Below are positions 23,201 to 34,819 of a DNA stretch of 64,000 nucleotides, in pieces. The stretch covers positions 3,184,501 to 3,248,500 of the forward strand of contig NC_069094.1 of assembly GCF_947172395.1 (NCBI RefSeq), read 5' to 3'. The notes beneath the pieces were generated by a model. The model searched no databases. It was not told the DNA's origin and was given only the letters and a program-made list of their open reading frames with translations. Position numbers and translations under genes: made by a program. The stretch is from Bicyclus anynana. Lineage: Eukaryota; Arthropoda; Insecta; Lepidoptera; Nymphalidae. The first letter of the stretch is position 1; the number at the start of each line of letters is the position of its first letter.

Positions 23201-26200
23201 TCGTGAGGAAACCTGCATAACAGAGAATTTTCTCAATTCTCTGCGAGTGTGAAGTCTGCCAATCCGCATTGAGCCAGCGTGGTGGACTATTGACCTAACT
23301 TTCATTCTAAGAGGAGACTCGAGCTCAGCAGTGAGCCGGAATTGATAATGATGATGAATACAGAGGCTGATATAATCTAAACCTCACAATCGTATATAAT
23401 GTAAGTACGCAAAACATACGCAAAACTCATATTTTGATTACAATCATGTACTTACAGTGAAATTAAAAATGATTATACGCTCTGCCAGCCTCATTCTGTG
23501 TGGCCCTGGTTGTATCATAGAGATTCTTTTTTTTTTTTTAATGAATTTAACTTAGATCAGCGACATGATAGGACTTTATCCACAATCTAAAGTACCTACT
23601 TATTTAATTAAGATAGTGACTATTCATACATAAACCTAGCTTCAGCCTTTAATTATTTGTTATTTATTTCTTAAATTCATTATAACCCGATTGAGTAAAA
23701 TACAGAATTTTTTTTGAAGATTTTATTTTACGACTTTGTTCACATTTTTATTTTAATATTTGCCAACAGGGAAAATATGTTGATTTCATTATTATTTTCA
23801 CACCGATCGTAGTGATTTTATGTATCCTCTTCGATACATAATTCACTGATTATCAGTTGCATAGATGATACATAATATGTCAGTTGTCTGTTAATCAAAC
23901 TGATTGGTTTCCTAAGGATTTGACATTATTTAATGTCGTGTTTGCTAAAGTTAGTATCAAATCCTTATTAAAACTGTCGCCTGTCTATTCGACACCGATA
24001 ATGCAATGAATTTTATGTCAAAGGGTTACAAATTATACCCCACCTTTAACAAGTAATTTACCTAATTAGGCAAATACAGATTTCTTTAAAAATTGGCCTT
24101 ATGAGTTCTTCTTAATTGTCCTGATTTATGGTCCACCTGCCGCAATTCCATACAATTACTGTGATGGTGTGCTAACTTGTGCCTTATGTAGTCGCACTTT
24201 TAAGGCCAAAATAAGGTACATTAGTCACTGGAAAGCACTCCAGAGAACTTTCCATTCGAGTTCCTTACCCAGACCTGAGGAGCCAGAAGCATCGCTGTAG
24301 CCGAAATCGGCTGTGAGGCATCGTCATCATCAGTAGTAATAGCCTCTGCGCTAAGTCGCGGCAACCAACTAGTGGTTGAGGCTTGCAGCTACAACCCCGA
24401 TACCAACGCCGATATAGACGCCTAAAAAACGTCCTTTACGATCCTGACGATGACATAACGAACGACAACGATTCCCAGGCAACACAAACACAAGCTACAC
24501 AGCGATCCCGGTCACAGGTCCCCGATATCTGACGTCACTCAGACGTTTTTACCTCATGATCTCGGGGGCGCCCGGACTGATACACTCAAGCCAAAACACC
24601 CTTCCCGAACGACCCTCTAAGCCGAGGTCCGAGTCTCAGATGAGACCCTTAGAGAGTCGTTCCGCCCATCTACTCTGCTTTTGCCTTCGGGCTACATCAG
24701 GCGTTGCTTCTGCGCTCGCCCAAACCCCCCGGTGACGCCGCTGAGGTACCATAAGGAGCCTAAGGTACTAACACAATCAGATAAAAAAGCTAGGTCGCGG
24801 ACAGACAGACAGACATGGCGAAACAATAAGGGTTGTGGACTACGGAACCCTATACAAGCTAAACTCTAGAATTTTCGAGGGTCGTGATTTGATACCCGCC
24901 CGTTGGACTATTGTCGATTTTTTAATCGCGTCGACCCAATCTTTTCTGACAATCTTTTCTGACTAGTTGTACGGAAATGGAAATATAAGTCACATTTTAA
25001 AAAGATATGGCAAATACTTTGGCTTTTACTAATAAATATTTTGGCTGGTGTGAGGCTTCGGCCGTGGCTTGTTACCAACCTACCGCCAAGCGATTTAGTG
25101 TTCCGGTACGATGTCGTGTAGAAATCGAAAAGGGGTGTGGATTTTCATCCTCCTCCTAACAAGTTAGTCTGCTTCCATCTTAGATTCCATCATCACTTAC
25201 CATTAGGTGAGATTGTAGTCAAGGGCTAACTTGCAAATAATACAAAGATTTATCTACCACAGACATACCACAGGCTCCTGAATATAATAGTGTATTTTGA
25301 TGAATTCAAGGTAAAAAAGCCGTAGGTTTAGCTACAACAGGCCCTTGAATAAAATATTGTATTTTGATGAATTCAAGGTTCGACGATATTCAAGACAGCA
25401 CGAAGCTGAGAAGGGGCATACCGGCAGCACATCGTGTGTATGGAATACCGCTCACACTTAACACATCGATGCATGTGCTGTTCTTGGTGATGAAGAGACT
25501 TGTGGAGTTACACCCTGAGGTAAAATGAAAACATTTAGTGATCTGTCGTTCCGGTAATGATCGATAGTGTTACTTTTTGTATCTGCTATCCTTGACACGT
25601 GTAACAGAAGGTGGGAGAAGTAAAATAATATTTTCACTGTACACATTTATTCGATAACAATTTCAGCATAGCTTCCGCTATAATGTTAATATTACACGCT
25701 GACGGTAGTATATGAATGAATCTGCTAAACAACCCTCTATTTTATAATATTTGCAAAGTTAGTGTCTACTGTTGGTAGCACGAATATGTTAACAATACAA
25801 GTACGTTTTAATAATAGTTCCGGAGTATTATTATACAAACCAAACGTTATAATTCTATCTAAAACACATTAATAATTAAAAGATATTTATAACGATCGTA
25901 AAATAATATTAAAATATCGAAACACAAAGTTGAGAAATTAAATACAAACTAAATCATAACGTGACGTCATAGTTGTCAAGAGTAAAATAACCAATGATGA
26001 ATTTATATCATGTAAAATAAATAATTATATTTATATCAATAATTAATAATAACCTCTCCACTGTTCGGGTTGATAATCATTGTTACTTAATTAAATTTAA
26101 CTATAATAACCGGAAGTCATAAAAGTATGAAATGAAATGACGCTACTATACGCTACGCGGCGACACTTATCTATACGAAATAGGCGGGAAGCAGGTACTA

Positions 26201-29200
26201 TTTGTAACACACGTAAAGCTTAGAACCTGCTCTGAGGTTATGACTTCTTCGTTATCAGAATAGTATTTAGTATGCTTCGCCGATATATTGCTCACCAAGA
26301 ATATTTTATATTGTTTTAGGCAGCAGATATATATGCGACAGAATTCCTGGATGCACTGCGCGGCCAAGGTGCAGATTTGTATTGGCGGGAAAACTTCCGG
26401 TGTCCCACTGTTCAGGAGTATAACAAAATGGCCCAACAGAGTAAATTTCACCTCATATTTAATGAATAATTTACACACATTATCTATCTATACTTATAGT
26501 AAAACTGTAACAAGTCAAATTCTGTACATTGAAGATATTTTGAAAATTTTTGTTGGAGGGCATTATATAATCAATACTGAAGCCAAAAAATTTTTTTTCG
26601 ATTTTTTGTCTGTCTATTTGTCTGTCCGTAATTTTTATTGACCGAGCATCACGCTGAAACTACTGAATGTATTCAAATGAAATTTTGCACGGTTTAAAAC
26701 CATAATACGGAGATCATTATAGGAACTTTTTATTGCGAAAATAAATTAAAAAGGCGATAAAATAGGGGTTGAAAATTTGTATGGAAAGTCCTTCATTTTT
26801 AGAGTTACAGTTTTAAAAATGAGTTCATAAATCATAAAAAAAAAACAACAACATAAAATGTGATTCAAGAATTTTGAAAATTCTACCACTATAGTGGGGA
26901 AGTAGGGCATGAAAGTTAACATTGATTTTCACGCGGACAAAGTCGCGGGCGTCCGCTAGTAATTTATAATATGATTAACTGTTTGCAATGTCTTTAATTA
27001 AAAAAATGTTATGTTAACTAGCATTTGCTGCTATTTTGTGAAAGAAACAAAAGAAAATGTTTTGTATCATATGCGACACAGTTCCATAAGATACGAGACA
27101 TCCATGCATCGTATGTGATACATCCTGAAATTACCTGAAAAACTAATATGATATAATCTTTAAATATTTGTTTGCATATAAGACGATAGTGTTATATTAG
27201 ACAAATGAAACTATGTGTTGCTCTGAAAACCGAATTATTTATTCCTTAGTATTATTACAATGATTAGACTAATACACAATATTTATGAACACATTAACTC
27301 ACCTGAAAACAGAAAAACGACATTAAATGTTCCTTATTTGTCTTGGTGTAATTAAATAGTTTCGAAATAAAAAGAAATAACCTTTAACGACCGAAAAACT
27401 TCTCGCTTTTTTCCCTCTTAAAAGTGACAGATGACATTTGACAAAAATATAATATTGTGTCATCTGTCAACGTCACTGATCACAGACAGTCGATAGACGC
27501 GCCAAATTTAAATAGGGTATACCTACATACTGGTATACCCTTACATGCATATAATTTATTTTAATACAAAACTATTTACGGAGCAAAAAAGCATGTGACC
27601 TGCCATGAAGTTAATGTACGGTTGGACAGTCTATAGTTTTATTGCCTTTTGTTTTTTTTTTTCAGAAACTGGACGCATGTTCACACTGGGCTTGCGTCTG
27701 TGCCAGCTGTTCAGTGATTATAAAGCTGATTTGTGCCCATTGGCTCTTCAGCTCGGCCTCTACTTCCAGATCAGAGATGACTACTGCAACCTGAAGCAGC
27801 AAGAGGTAAGCACGCTCAGTGGCGTGGAATGGGTTTTTGCCGACTTGGGACTACTGGAAATGGCTCCAAAGTATAAAAACTATACCGAAAATAGCGAAAG
27901 ATTTTTTTAAATCAGTTCAGTAGTTTCGGAGCCTATTCAATGCATACAAACAAACAAATCATTCCTCTTTAAAATATTAGTAACCATTTTATTCTCGTTC
28001 AAAATCTTCCGGTCGGTGCGCTTAATTCATATATTTTTTTTATTCTTTACAAGTTGTTAGGCCTTGACTACAATCTCACCTGAAGGTAAGTAATGATGCA
28101 GTCTAAGATGGAAGCGGGCTAACTTGTTAGGAGGAGCTTGAAAATCCACACCCCTTTCGATTTCTACACGGGATCGTACCGGAACGCTAAATCGTTTGGA
28201 GGTACCTCCAAAGGTCTTTGTCGGTAGGGTGGTAACTAGCCACGGCCGAAGCCTCCCACCAGCCAGACCTGGACCAATTAAGATAATCTTAATCTGCCCA
28301 GCCGGGGATCGAACCCAGGACCTCCGTTTTGTAAATCCACCGCGCATACCACTGCGCCACGGAGGCCGTCAAAAATCCGTCATTACTTGCACTTACCGTT
28401 TTATTCGGTAGGTTTTTAACCTTCAGATAAAAACGGTTAGTGCAGAGTACAATATTGGATTCCGGTTACTGTACGGCGAATAAAATTGTAATGGACATTA
28501 TAATATGAAATTGAAAATACAATGATGATTCATATTCGGTTACATTTAATTTTTTTAATTATGGCTTTATTATTATATATAGGATTTCTCACTTTTATCT
28601 AAGTCTATTACTTTGTCAACTATACATATATACTTATAATTAGGTTTTTATATTTAATAACCAAAATTAGGTTTTTTATTTTTCCTAAAAAAAATAGCTT
28701 TTTTATATTACAATTTTATTCTCCGGGAACGGCGAAATATTCTCCAGTTACAAAAAAGCAAAAAGTTCAAATATATATAATTTGCAGCATTATAACCACT
28801 GGTCAGCCACAAATAAAATAAACATACCCAAGGTACGCCGAACCTGTACAGCTATCGATAAAATATCAGACTATTCATGGACATGGCACTTTATGGTCTG
28901 CAGGGTTATTATGTAACTCGGTGTACCATTCAAGTAAACAGTGACTACATCGTTTTTCATCGTATTTTCGTTTTTGCAATCATTTGTCATTGTGATTTCA
29001 ACGAAATAACACAATTACCGTCATTTTACCTAAAATAACATTAGTTTATTAGTGATAGTAACAGATAGTAACGTTATTTTAACGAAAAATTACGTAATTT
29101 CGTTGAAATAATAATGCTAGATCATCGTAAAAACAAAAAAAAAACATTATCTTAATGTAAAATAGTGCAGTCAAGTTTATTTCCTTGAAATAACTATTTT

Positions 29201-32121
29201 AAATCATCACAAAAACTAAAATACGATGAAAAACGATGTAGTGACTTATTACTTGAATGGTACACCGAGTTATATAATAACCCTACTGGTCGTAGTTTGT
29301 ATGAAAGTGGCCGACTTCCTTAAAACTGTTATGTTAACTTTTCTTGATGATTCACGTTGCTTCTTACAGGCTCTTGAAGAATGGCCGAGTGAAGATGACA
29401 AACAGGTAATCTTTAATGAAAAGTTATAAAGATTATTTATTATTGTGCATATTTTCATTTTGTATAACATAACATTGTTTAAGATCGGGTGGTATTTTGT
29501 GTTTAATAACATTTTTTTGTGTAAATACACAAAAAAAAATTCTATTGATAATTCTTGAGTAATTTTGAAAATTTCCTCAGTGCTTGAAAAGTCTTCGAAT
29601 CTAGAGACATTTGACATAGGTTGATGACAGTTTTAAAATTTAATTGTTGTTTGTACTTCGTATTTAATGAAAAAATTATTAAAATAACTAAGATTACTTA
29701 CAGTAGTACCTATTTTAATGTACCGAAAAGTTAAATGTTTATTTGTTATTCTTTATTCTTTAAGGCAGTAACGGAGGACTCCTACTGTGAGGACCTGACA
29801 GAGGGCAAGTTTAGTTTGTCGATCATACACGCGATGGGCACGCCAGAGGGAGAAGAGGTCTTGAGTATCCTTTCAAATGAAAATATTTAATTATTGAGTA
29901 AAATTACGTTGGTTTTTCAATGAGAATGATGACTATTTTAGGTAAATACACTATTTTAAACAATTACACAGCAATTCTGAAGCGTGTTAAAAATTTAGAC
30001 TTTTATGTCCCAACATGTTTTGGTATTATGTAAGTATATAAATAGTTTTTAATGTTCAAAATTATTTTTTTCACAAAAGATATTAGGTACTCGAGTGCGT
30101 CAGATGGGATTATATTTGAAGCTAAAAACGCTTTCATTTATATTTGTTACGATTCGGAACTGGTCACGCAACCTCGGCGCGAAAATTTTTAAAAATAGGG
30201 ATTCTCCGATAAGCAGCTGTCAGCAAATCACTGGAATATAATAGGTAAAACCTATAAAATTGCCGTTTTGCAATACTGGACATTTCAAATCAAAATTTTT
30301 GTTTGGGTAAGACTTCTAGTTTCAAATTTATTTTATTTTAAAAACATGGAATTCTTTTTCCAAAAGTCATTTGTTTATTGATTAGTGTTACATTTTTATC
30401 ACATTTCAGTCTTTTTTGTCATCAAAAAATTCGAGTAATTGTCAACACGGATACGTTAAAAATTCGAGTAATTATGGAATATGAGTAACGTCGTGCAAAA
30501 ATACATGAAAAAAAATCGTTTAAATTTTTTCATACAAAAAGCAATTTCATAGGTAAAAAAACCTACTTGTTCTTTTCTTGAAAATAAAAAAAAAAATACC
30601 AAAAACCTTCTCACTCCCTTAATGGTCAGAGAACGGGCAATTAACTTAAATTAATTTGATTGATTTTCGTTGCTCTAGAAGTTTAGACGAACTCACCAAT
30701 ACTATGCTCATAGTTACAAAAGCTGCTCAATAACTTGGAATTTCCCTCCCATTTAGGTATGTGACGCGCTTGAGTAAATTCCAAAATCCCCAGTATTCTT
30801 TTGTAGTCCTTTATGTAATCCTGAACTATGTAAAGATATTCTGCGACAAAGAACTGAAGACATCGAGCTGAAGAAGTACTGCGTGGCTCTGTTGGAGAAG
30901 TCGGGCAGTCTGGCGTATGTGCGTAGTGTTCTGGAGGACCTTAACAGAACTACTAGAGCTGAGGTAAGAGTAGGTTTTATGTAATAGATGACTTCTTTCG
31001 TAATTTATAATTAGAGGCCTAATACCCCAGTGGATATGACCTCGACCTTTCGATTCGGAGGGTGTAGGTTCAAAGCCGGTCCGGGGCATGCACCTCTAAC
31101 TTGTCAGTTATGTGCTTTACATAAGAAGTTAAAGATCACGTGTCTCAAACGCTTAAGGAAAAACATCGTGAGGAAAACTGCACACCTGAAGTCTGCCAAT
31201 CCACGTTCGGTCAGCGTGGTGGACTAAGGCTTAACCCTCAGGGAGATTCGAGCTCAGCAGTGAGCCGAATATAAGCTGATAATGATGAGTATCCTAATTC
31301 TAATTTTCAAAATACTACCTTCGCTCACAACCTCACACACAACTCAACTCACATAAAAAACTTCACTTCCCGTTTATCCACAAGAAATATGGATATCCGA
31401 AAAACGTGAAATGCATCATAACCGATGAGGAGTTCCCTTAACTGTCTTTCTTCTTCAGCACCTTACTGCAGTCACAACCTATCTAGTTGGAATGTTCTCG
31501 TTAATACAAATTTATCAAGCCCAAACACAAGGTAGCTACTGCGAACCGTCGATGAGTTCCCTTAACTGTCCTTCGTCTTTATCAGCAGACCCCTAATTCA
31601 GTCACAAATCATCTAGGTGGAAAGTTCTAATTAATACAAATTAATCAAGCATAAACAAAAGGTAACTGCTATAATTCATCGAGGAGTTCCATAGTCTGTG
31701 CTTCAGCTCCATCATTAAACCGACTCCAGAACTTTATGAAATTGGAGTACTTTTAAAATATCTAATGAAAAATTCAACAAACGTACTAAGTAGTCGTCTC
31801 TAGGATTTTCGAAAGTTTCCTTTGATTTCTCCAGGAGGCCATCATCAGATTTGGGCATGAAAAAAATGGGACTATCCTGGAAGTTACCCTTCCTAACAAG
31901 TGAAGAATTTTCAAAAATCTATTCACAAATAACGAAAATATCGCTGGACATACATAAAAAACTTACATAAAGCCGAACATTGAAATCCTCCTTTTTGGAA
32001 ATCGTTTAAAAAGTAAAGAAAAAGCTAAGGTTCTCATATTGGTATTTTCCAGGTGGCTCGTCTCGGTGGGAATCCGCAAATGGAGGCAGTGCTAGACGAG
32101 ATGGAGTCTTGGAAAGATTGA
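20243..32121 (+). CDS. GGPPS-like isoprenyl diphosphate synthase, gene 2 (nine exons)
   Basis: Exons: 20243-20281, 21038-21192, 25378-25519, 26320-26440, 27666-27805, 29370-29405, 29765-29864, 30836-30963, 32053-32121; 309 residues. An in-frame upstream ATG at 20234 would add MRN. Gene 1 lacks that codon (TAG-containing there), so I chose the shared ATG. First Asp-rich motif DDIQD at 67-71, second FQIRDDYCN. K, R and H for IPP binding are kept (GKKVR; MVH at the H57 position), with Ile following His where human has Asn. YWREN replaces the usual YWRDN. Human K202 is Asp216. Exon 6 inserts ALEEWPSEDDKQ. It is the sister of gene 1: exon 9 differs by one base, while exons 2 and 7 differ mostly at amino-acid-changing sites. 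A second exon-9-like sequence follows at 32648. Poly(A) signal AATAAA at 32218-32223. Confidence 0.9.
20440..20660. repeat. Repeat-A fragment in gene 2 intron 1
   Basis: 'GCTACCGACTTCAAGAACA', 'ACTGATCAGTAGGTAC' and 'TTTTAGTT..ATG..GTTGTGTTT' match the foldback core of repeat A in diverged form. A second repeat-A end ('GAGAACCTTCCTCCGTTTTTAC') at 20935-20985 lies about 55 nt before the exon 2 acceptor. Confidence 0.5.
21191..21606 (+). repeat. 22-bp donor array in gene 2, split by a SINE
   Basis: Six units of the CTGTAAGTTGATT-type 22-bp repeat start at the exon 2 donor (21191-21314). A minus-strand SINE-A (21315-21539) interrupts, and about three degenerate units continue (21545-21606). The unit sequence is the same as in gene 1 intron 2, so the array either predates the duplication or spread by conversion. 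Confidence 0.85.
21315..21539 (-). mobile_element. SINE-A copy inserted in the donor array
   Basis: 5'-complete head in reverse ('GACGGCCTCCGTGGCACAGT') and body. The distal tail after 'GAGGAGGATGAAAATCC' is missing. Confidence 0.8.
21849..22012. mobile_element. Foldback MITE 'GCAAGTGCGA' family, copy 1
   Basis: Inverted ends: 'CTCGCAAGTGCGAATTTCG' pairs with 'CGAAACTTGCATTTGCGAG'. A second copy of the same element is at 37615-37782 in gene 3 intron 1. No coding capacity. It lies in gene 2 intron 2. Confidence 0.65.
22193..22470 (-). mobile_element. LINE ORF2 C-terminal fragment
   Basis: The minus-strand frame reads 'KWSWAGLIARRAGECW', then 'TTWTEEIKRVVGSSCMLAA', matching the conserved C-terminus of a lepidopteran LINE reverse transcriptase (usual 'WAGHIARR', 'RWTDDIKRVAGS'). 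Its 3'UTR contains ATG/ATC repeats (about 22206-22235). It lies in gene 2 intron 2. Confidence 0.7.
22782..22977 (+). repeat. Interspersed repeat ending TATAATATTAGTATAG
   Basis: 'GCTGATGCCGCGCGGTTTCA' start, 'GGGTTATCTAACACTGAAAG' middle, CAAA microsatellite, then the 'TAATATTAGTATAG' end. Close copies: 34903-35101 (+), 4325-4540 and 44885-45060 (minus). Confidence 0.65.
23055..23358 (+). mobile_element. SINE-B copy
   Basis: Head 'CGTGATAGCTCAGTGTATAT' with A-box, B-box region 'GCTTCCATTCCGGTCC', body 'CAAACGGTGAAGGAAAAACA', and tail 'GAGCTCAGCAGTGAGCC' ending in GATGATGA. It lies in gene 2 intron 2. Confidence 0.8.
24130..24875 (+). repeat. GC-rich unclassified repeat in gene 2 intron 2
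   Basis: A block of markedly higher GC than its surroundings ('GGCTGTGAGGCATCGTCATC', 'GCGTTGCTTCTGCGCTCGCC', 'GGTGACGCCGCTGAGG', GACA microsatellite at about 24802-24813), ending 'ACGGAACCCTATAC'. It looks like the 3' region of a retroelement; no intact frame or domain was recognised. Confidence 0.4.
25043..25245 (+). mobile_element. SINE-A copy, head missing
   Basis: Body from 'GGCTGGTGTGAGGCTTCGGC' to the tail 'GGGCTAACTTGCAAATAATA'. The tRNA-like head is absent. Confidence 0.7.
26495..26962. repeat. Interspersed repeat ending GCGGGCGTCCGCTAGT, gene 2 intron 4
   Basis: Same class as 5590-5957: 'TTGAAAATTTGTATGG', 'TCATTTTTAGAGTTAC', then 'GACAAAGTCGCGGGCGTCC'. Confidence 0.6.
28031..28370 (-). 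mobile_element. SINE-A copy nested in another element, gene 2 intron 5
   Basis: Full length in reverse, ending 'CACGGAGGCCGTC'. It splits the 'TTTTATTCTC(C/G)' element seen intact at 12845-13490: the left part is 27975-28030 and the right part 28380-28740. Confidence 0.85.
28901..29288. mobile_element. MITE with long terminal inverted repeats, gene 2 intron 5
   Basis: Left end contains 'GTAACTCGGTGTACCATTCA' and 'CTACATCGTTTTTCATCG'. The right end carries their reverse complements ('CGATGAAAAACGATGTAG', 'TGAATGGTACACCGAGTTA'). The interior is AT-rich with 'AACGAAAT' motifs. Related sequence in gene 4 intron 4 has expanded into the minisatellite at 59672-60566. The right end lies about 80 nt before exon 6. 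Confidence 0.75.
31013..31290 (+). mobile_element. SINE-B copy, gene 2 intron 8
   Basis: Head 'AGTGGATATGACCTCGACC', B-box region 'GGTTCAAAGCCGGTCC', body and 'GAGCTCAGCAGTGAGCC' tail are present, with small internal deletions. Confidence 0.75.
31420..32012. repeat. Repeat-A relative in gene 2 intron 8
   Basis: Degenerate units of about 110 bp ('GAGGAGTTCCCTTAACTGTC', 'CAAACACAAGGTAGCTAC') followed by 'CCAGGAGGCCATCATCAG' and the end 'TTTTTGGAAATCGTTTAAAA'. It matches the body at 54640-55830. Confidence 0.6.
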
Positions 32122-32647
32122 TGCCAAGCGTTATTTATTGGGTTATTGCTCTGAGGTCCGAAGAGTAGGTCTTTACCAGAAGTATATATATTTTATAATG
32201 TTTAATCTTAACACACAAATAAAATATTTATGAAATAACTTTTTTACTAATTGCAATTGTATTTCCCAAAATTTTACACCAATAATTAACTTTTTAATTA
32301 AAAAAAAACGTTTTTATGGTTTCTTACCACAAAAGGAAAAACGAACCTTTATAGGACAACTTGTTGTCCGTCTGTCTCTGTCTGCCTGTCAAGATTCTTT
32401 ATTTCAGAAGTGCGTGGAGCTATCAAAACCGTATATTAGGGTCTAAGGTCTTTTAATCACAAAGATTTAGTATTTTCAGACAGTTCTTTCCTGTGGTTCT
32501 TTTAGAAACGGCTTTAATTAAAACATCACTGGCTTGGCACCGCCTTCAAATAGATCAGAAGGTAGCACATACAATGTTATTTTTTGCTTTTTAGTTTAGT
32601 GGAAACATTTATGTGATTCCGAAGTCGGTTGTTTTTTTTTTATTCAG

Positions 32648-32707
32648 ATGACTCGTCTTGGTGGGAGCCCGCTGTTAGAAACCGCTTTATATGACCAGAT
32701 GTCGTAA
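32648..32707 (+). other. Second exon-9-like terminal exon (9b) of gene 2
   Basis: After 'TTTTTTATTCAG' comes an open stretch in the phase required by exon 8: MTRLGGSPLLETALYDQMS, then TAA. It aligns with exon 9a (VARLGGNPQMEAVLDEMES) at RLGG, P, E, L and M. It lies 526 nt after the stop of exon 9a, with its own AATAAA at 32764-32769. It could be an alternative last exon or the remnant of a deleted gene copy. Its T-rich acceptor tract is contributed by the end of a repeat-A fragment ('GAAGTCGGTTG'). Confidence 0.55.
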
Positions 32708-32751
32708 AGAGATTAATATCTTATTTAACAAATATTTATACTACATACTTA

Positions 32752-33490
32752 AAAACCTATTTTAATAAAACAGAAATAATAATATCTGCCTATTTTGTTG
32801 ATAAGGGAGGCATAAGATGAAAGACAAGCTGTTAGTTAATATTAAGTCCAATTTTTTTTTTATTCTGTTATTTTTAATGAGACCTCAGCGGCGTCACCAG
32901 AGGATTTGGGCGAGCACAGAAGCATTGCCTGATGAGGCCCGAAATCAAAATCAAAAAGCATTTATTTCAAGTAGGCTCAGTTTACAAGCACTTTTGACAC
33001 GTCAGTTGACTATTTGTAAAGATTCTACCACCGGTTCGGAAGGCAGGTTCTGCTGAGAAAAAACCGGCACGAAACTCAACAGTTGCTCTTTTTAAAAAAA
33101 CATACAGTATTATAATTTACAATTGATGATAACATTACAATTTCTTATAGTTTTACTTTTTGTGTGAAGGTGGAAGCTGATCCAATGGCCTCCAAGCGCT
33201 TTTATCGTTAAGGAACTCATCAATAGTGTAGTAACCTCGACTAAGTAAATGTATTTCAACACATTGCTTGAAGCTATGCATTGGCAGGTCCATCGGTTAA
33301 CTATATCACTAACCGATTGTTAGGTTTGGAGCGCTCCCCCAACGCGAAGCATTTTTTTTAGAATTAAGTATAATACTATACTTAATTAAAAATTTAGCCT
33401 TAATATTAACTAACAGCTTGTCTTTCATCTTATGCCTCCCTTATCAACAAAATAGGCAGATATTATTATTTCTATTTTATTAAAATAGGT
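32752..33490. repeat. About 90-bp inverted repeat enclosing a LINE 3' tail
   Basis: The left arm (about 32752-32845) and right arm (about 33401-33490) are nearly perfect reverse complements ('AGGGAGGCATAAGATGAAAG' against 'CTTTCATCTTATGCCTCCCT'). Between them is a minus-strand LINE tail (32940-33330) whose + strand counterpart is at 56640-57020: 'CAAGTAGGCTCAGTTTACAA' and the translated end 'FKQCVKKHLLSRGYY'-like. Confidence 0.7.
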
Positions 33491-33693
33491 TTTTTATTAT
33501 TTAAATGGAACTTGGGCTTTTGTGTCGGGGGTTTTGAATTTTTATTTTATTGGTAACTGACCAAAATTACTACCCAGTGTGTTTGCTATTGTGATTTTTG
33601 TTAAATAAGTTTGGTAGGTACACGAAAAATACGGTTTTGTGAATTTGATGTTAATTAAATTAGGTATTAGGTATAGATAATTATGTATAGATA

Positions 33694-34000
33694 CGTGATA
33701 GCCCAGGATATGACCTATGCCTTTAATTCCGGAGGGTGGTGGGTTCGAATCCGGTCCGGGGCATGCACCTCCAACTTTTCAGTTGTGTGCATTTTAAGAA
33801 AATTAAATATCACGTGTCTCAAACGGTGAAGGAAAACATCGTGAGGAAACCTGCATACCAAAGAATTTTCTTAGTTCTCTGCGTGTGTGAAGTCTGCCAA
33901 TACGCATTGGGCCAGCGTGGTGGACTATTGACCTATCCCCTATCATTCTGAGAAGAGACTCGACCACAGTAGTGAGCAGAATATGGGTTGATAACGACGA
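33694..34000 (+). mobile_element. SINE-B copy, full length
   Basis: Head 'CGTGATAGCCCAGGATATGA', B-box 'GGGTTCGAATCC', body 'ATATCACGTGTCTCAAACGG', tail 'AATATGGGTTGATAACGACG'. It is the best-preserved copy here, upstream of gene 3. Confidence 0.85.
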
Positions 34001-34754
34001 AATTAGGTATAAACCAAAGTTAATGAATAGACCAGATAGCCTATTTAACCAGCGGATACATTTTTAATATAGCTTCCTAACCACTAGGTATTATTGAATC
34101 GTCTGTAGTAATTCAGTTCCTGCCATGTCGATATAACTAAATAAGAATGTATAAATAGCAGTGGCGAAGAATTGAATTTAGATGAAGTTAAGCGGTCCCA
34201 AATAAAGGAAAGTGATACAAACTCCGGTGTCTCATATACTCGTATCTATATACAATAAAACAATGAATATATGCTGAATATATGTATGCATAGATTTTTA
34301 AAGGTAAATCGGCGGGTAGGTATATATTTTTACCCGACTGCGTCAGAAGGAGAGTAATATTTTTCGAGCGTATGTTTGTATGTGTGTATGTATGTCCATT
34401 TCTTTGGCACGGCGTACAGGCAAAACATGAACGGTTTTTGACATTGCTGGCTGCGGCTGGACGGATTGGATGAGGTGTCATTGAGTTCGTCAAAACTGTG
34501 ATAGTGATGATAGTTGATTTCCACGCGGACGAAGTCACGGGCGTCCGCTTGTATATATATAAAGATAGGATGTATTTGCAATCGTGTTTTTAAAAATTAA
34601 CACAAAACGTTTTTATTCTAATTGCATATATGAATATATTATGTTTATTAATCTTCAATATAAATTCTTTAATTTCACTTTATTATTATTATTTTTATTA
34701 ATGTTTCAAGTTTCGGATTACAAAAATTCGCATTTAAATACTCATAGCCAAGCC

Positions 34755-34790
34755 TATATATATTGTGGCACTAATGATTTCTCTTAGTCT
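34755..34790 (+). promoter_or_regulatory. Putative core promoter of gene 3
   Basis: TATATATA at 34755-34762, with an initiator-like TTAGTC about 30 nt downstream (34785-34790) and the ATG at 34820. The 5'UTR would be about 35 nt. Confidence 0.4.
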
Positions 34791-34819
34791 GTTTTAGTAT
34801 CCCAATAATCACTATCATT

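Noticed and set aside
32053..32121. Exon 9a of gene 2 as part of a separate short gene
   Set aside because: It is almost identical to gene 1 exon 9, in phase with exon 8 and followed by AATAAA; it is the regular last exon.
33694..33765. tRNA gene
   Set aside because: A- and B-box-like motifs are present, but the sequence is the head of a SINE repeated many times in the window, with no clean cloverleaf.
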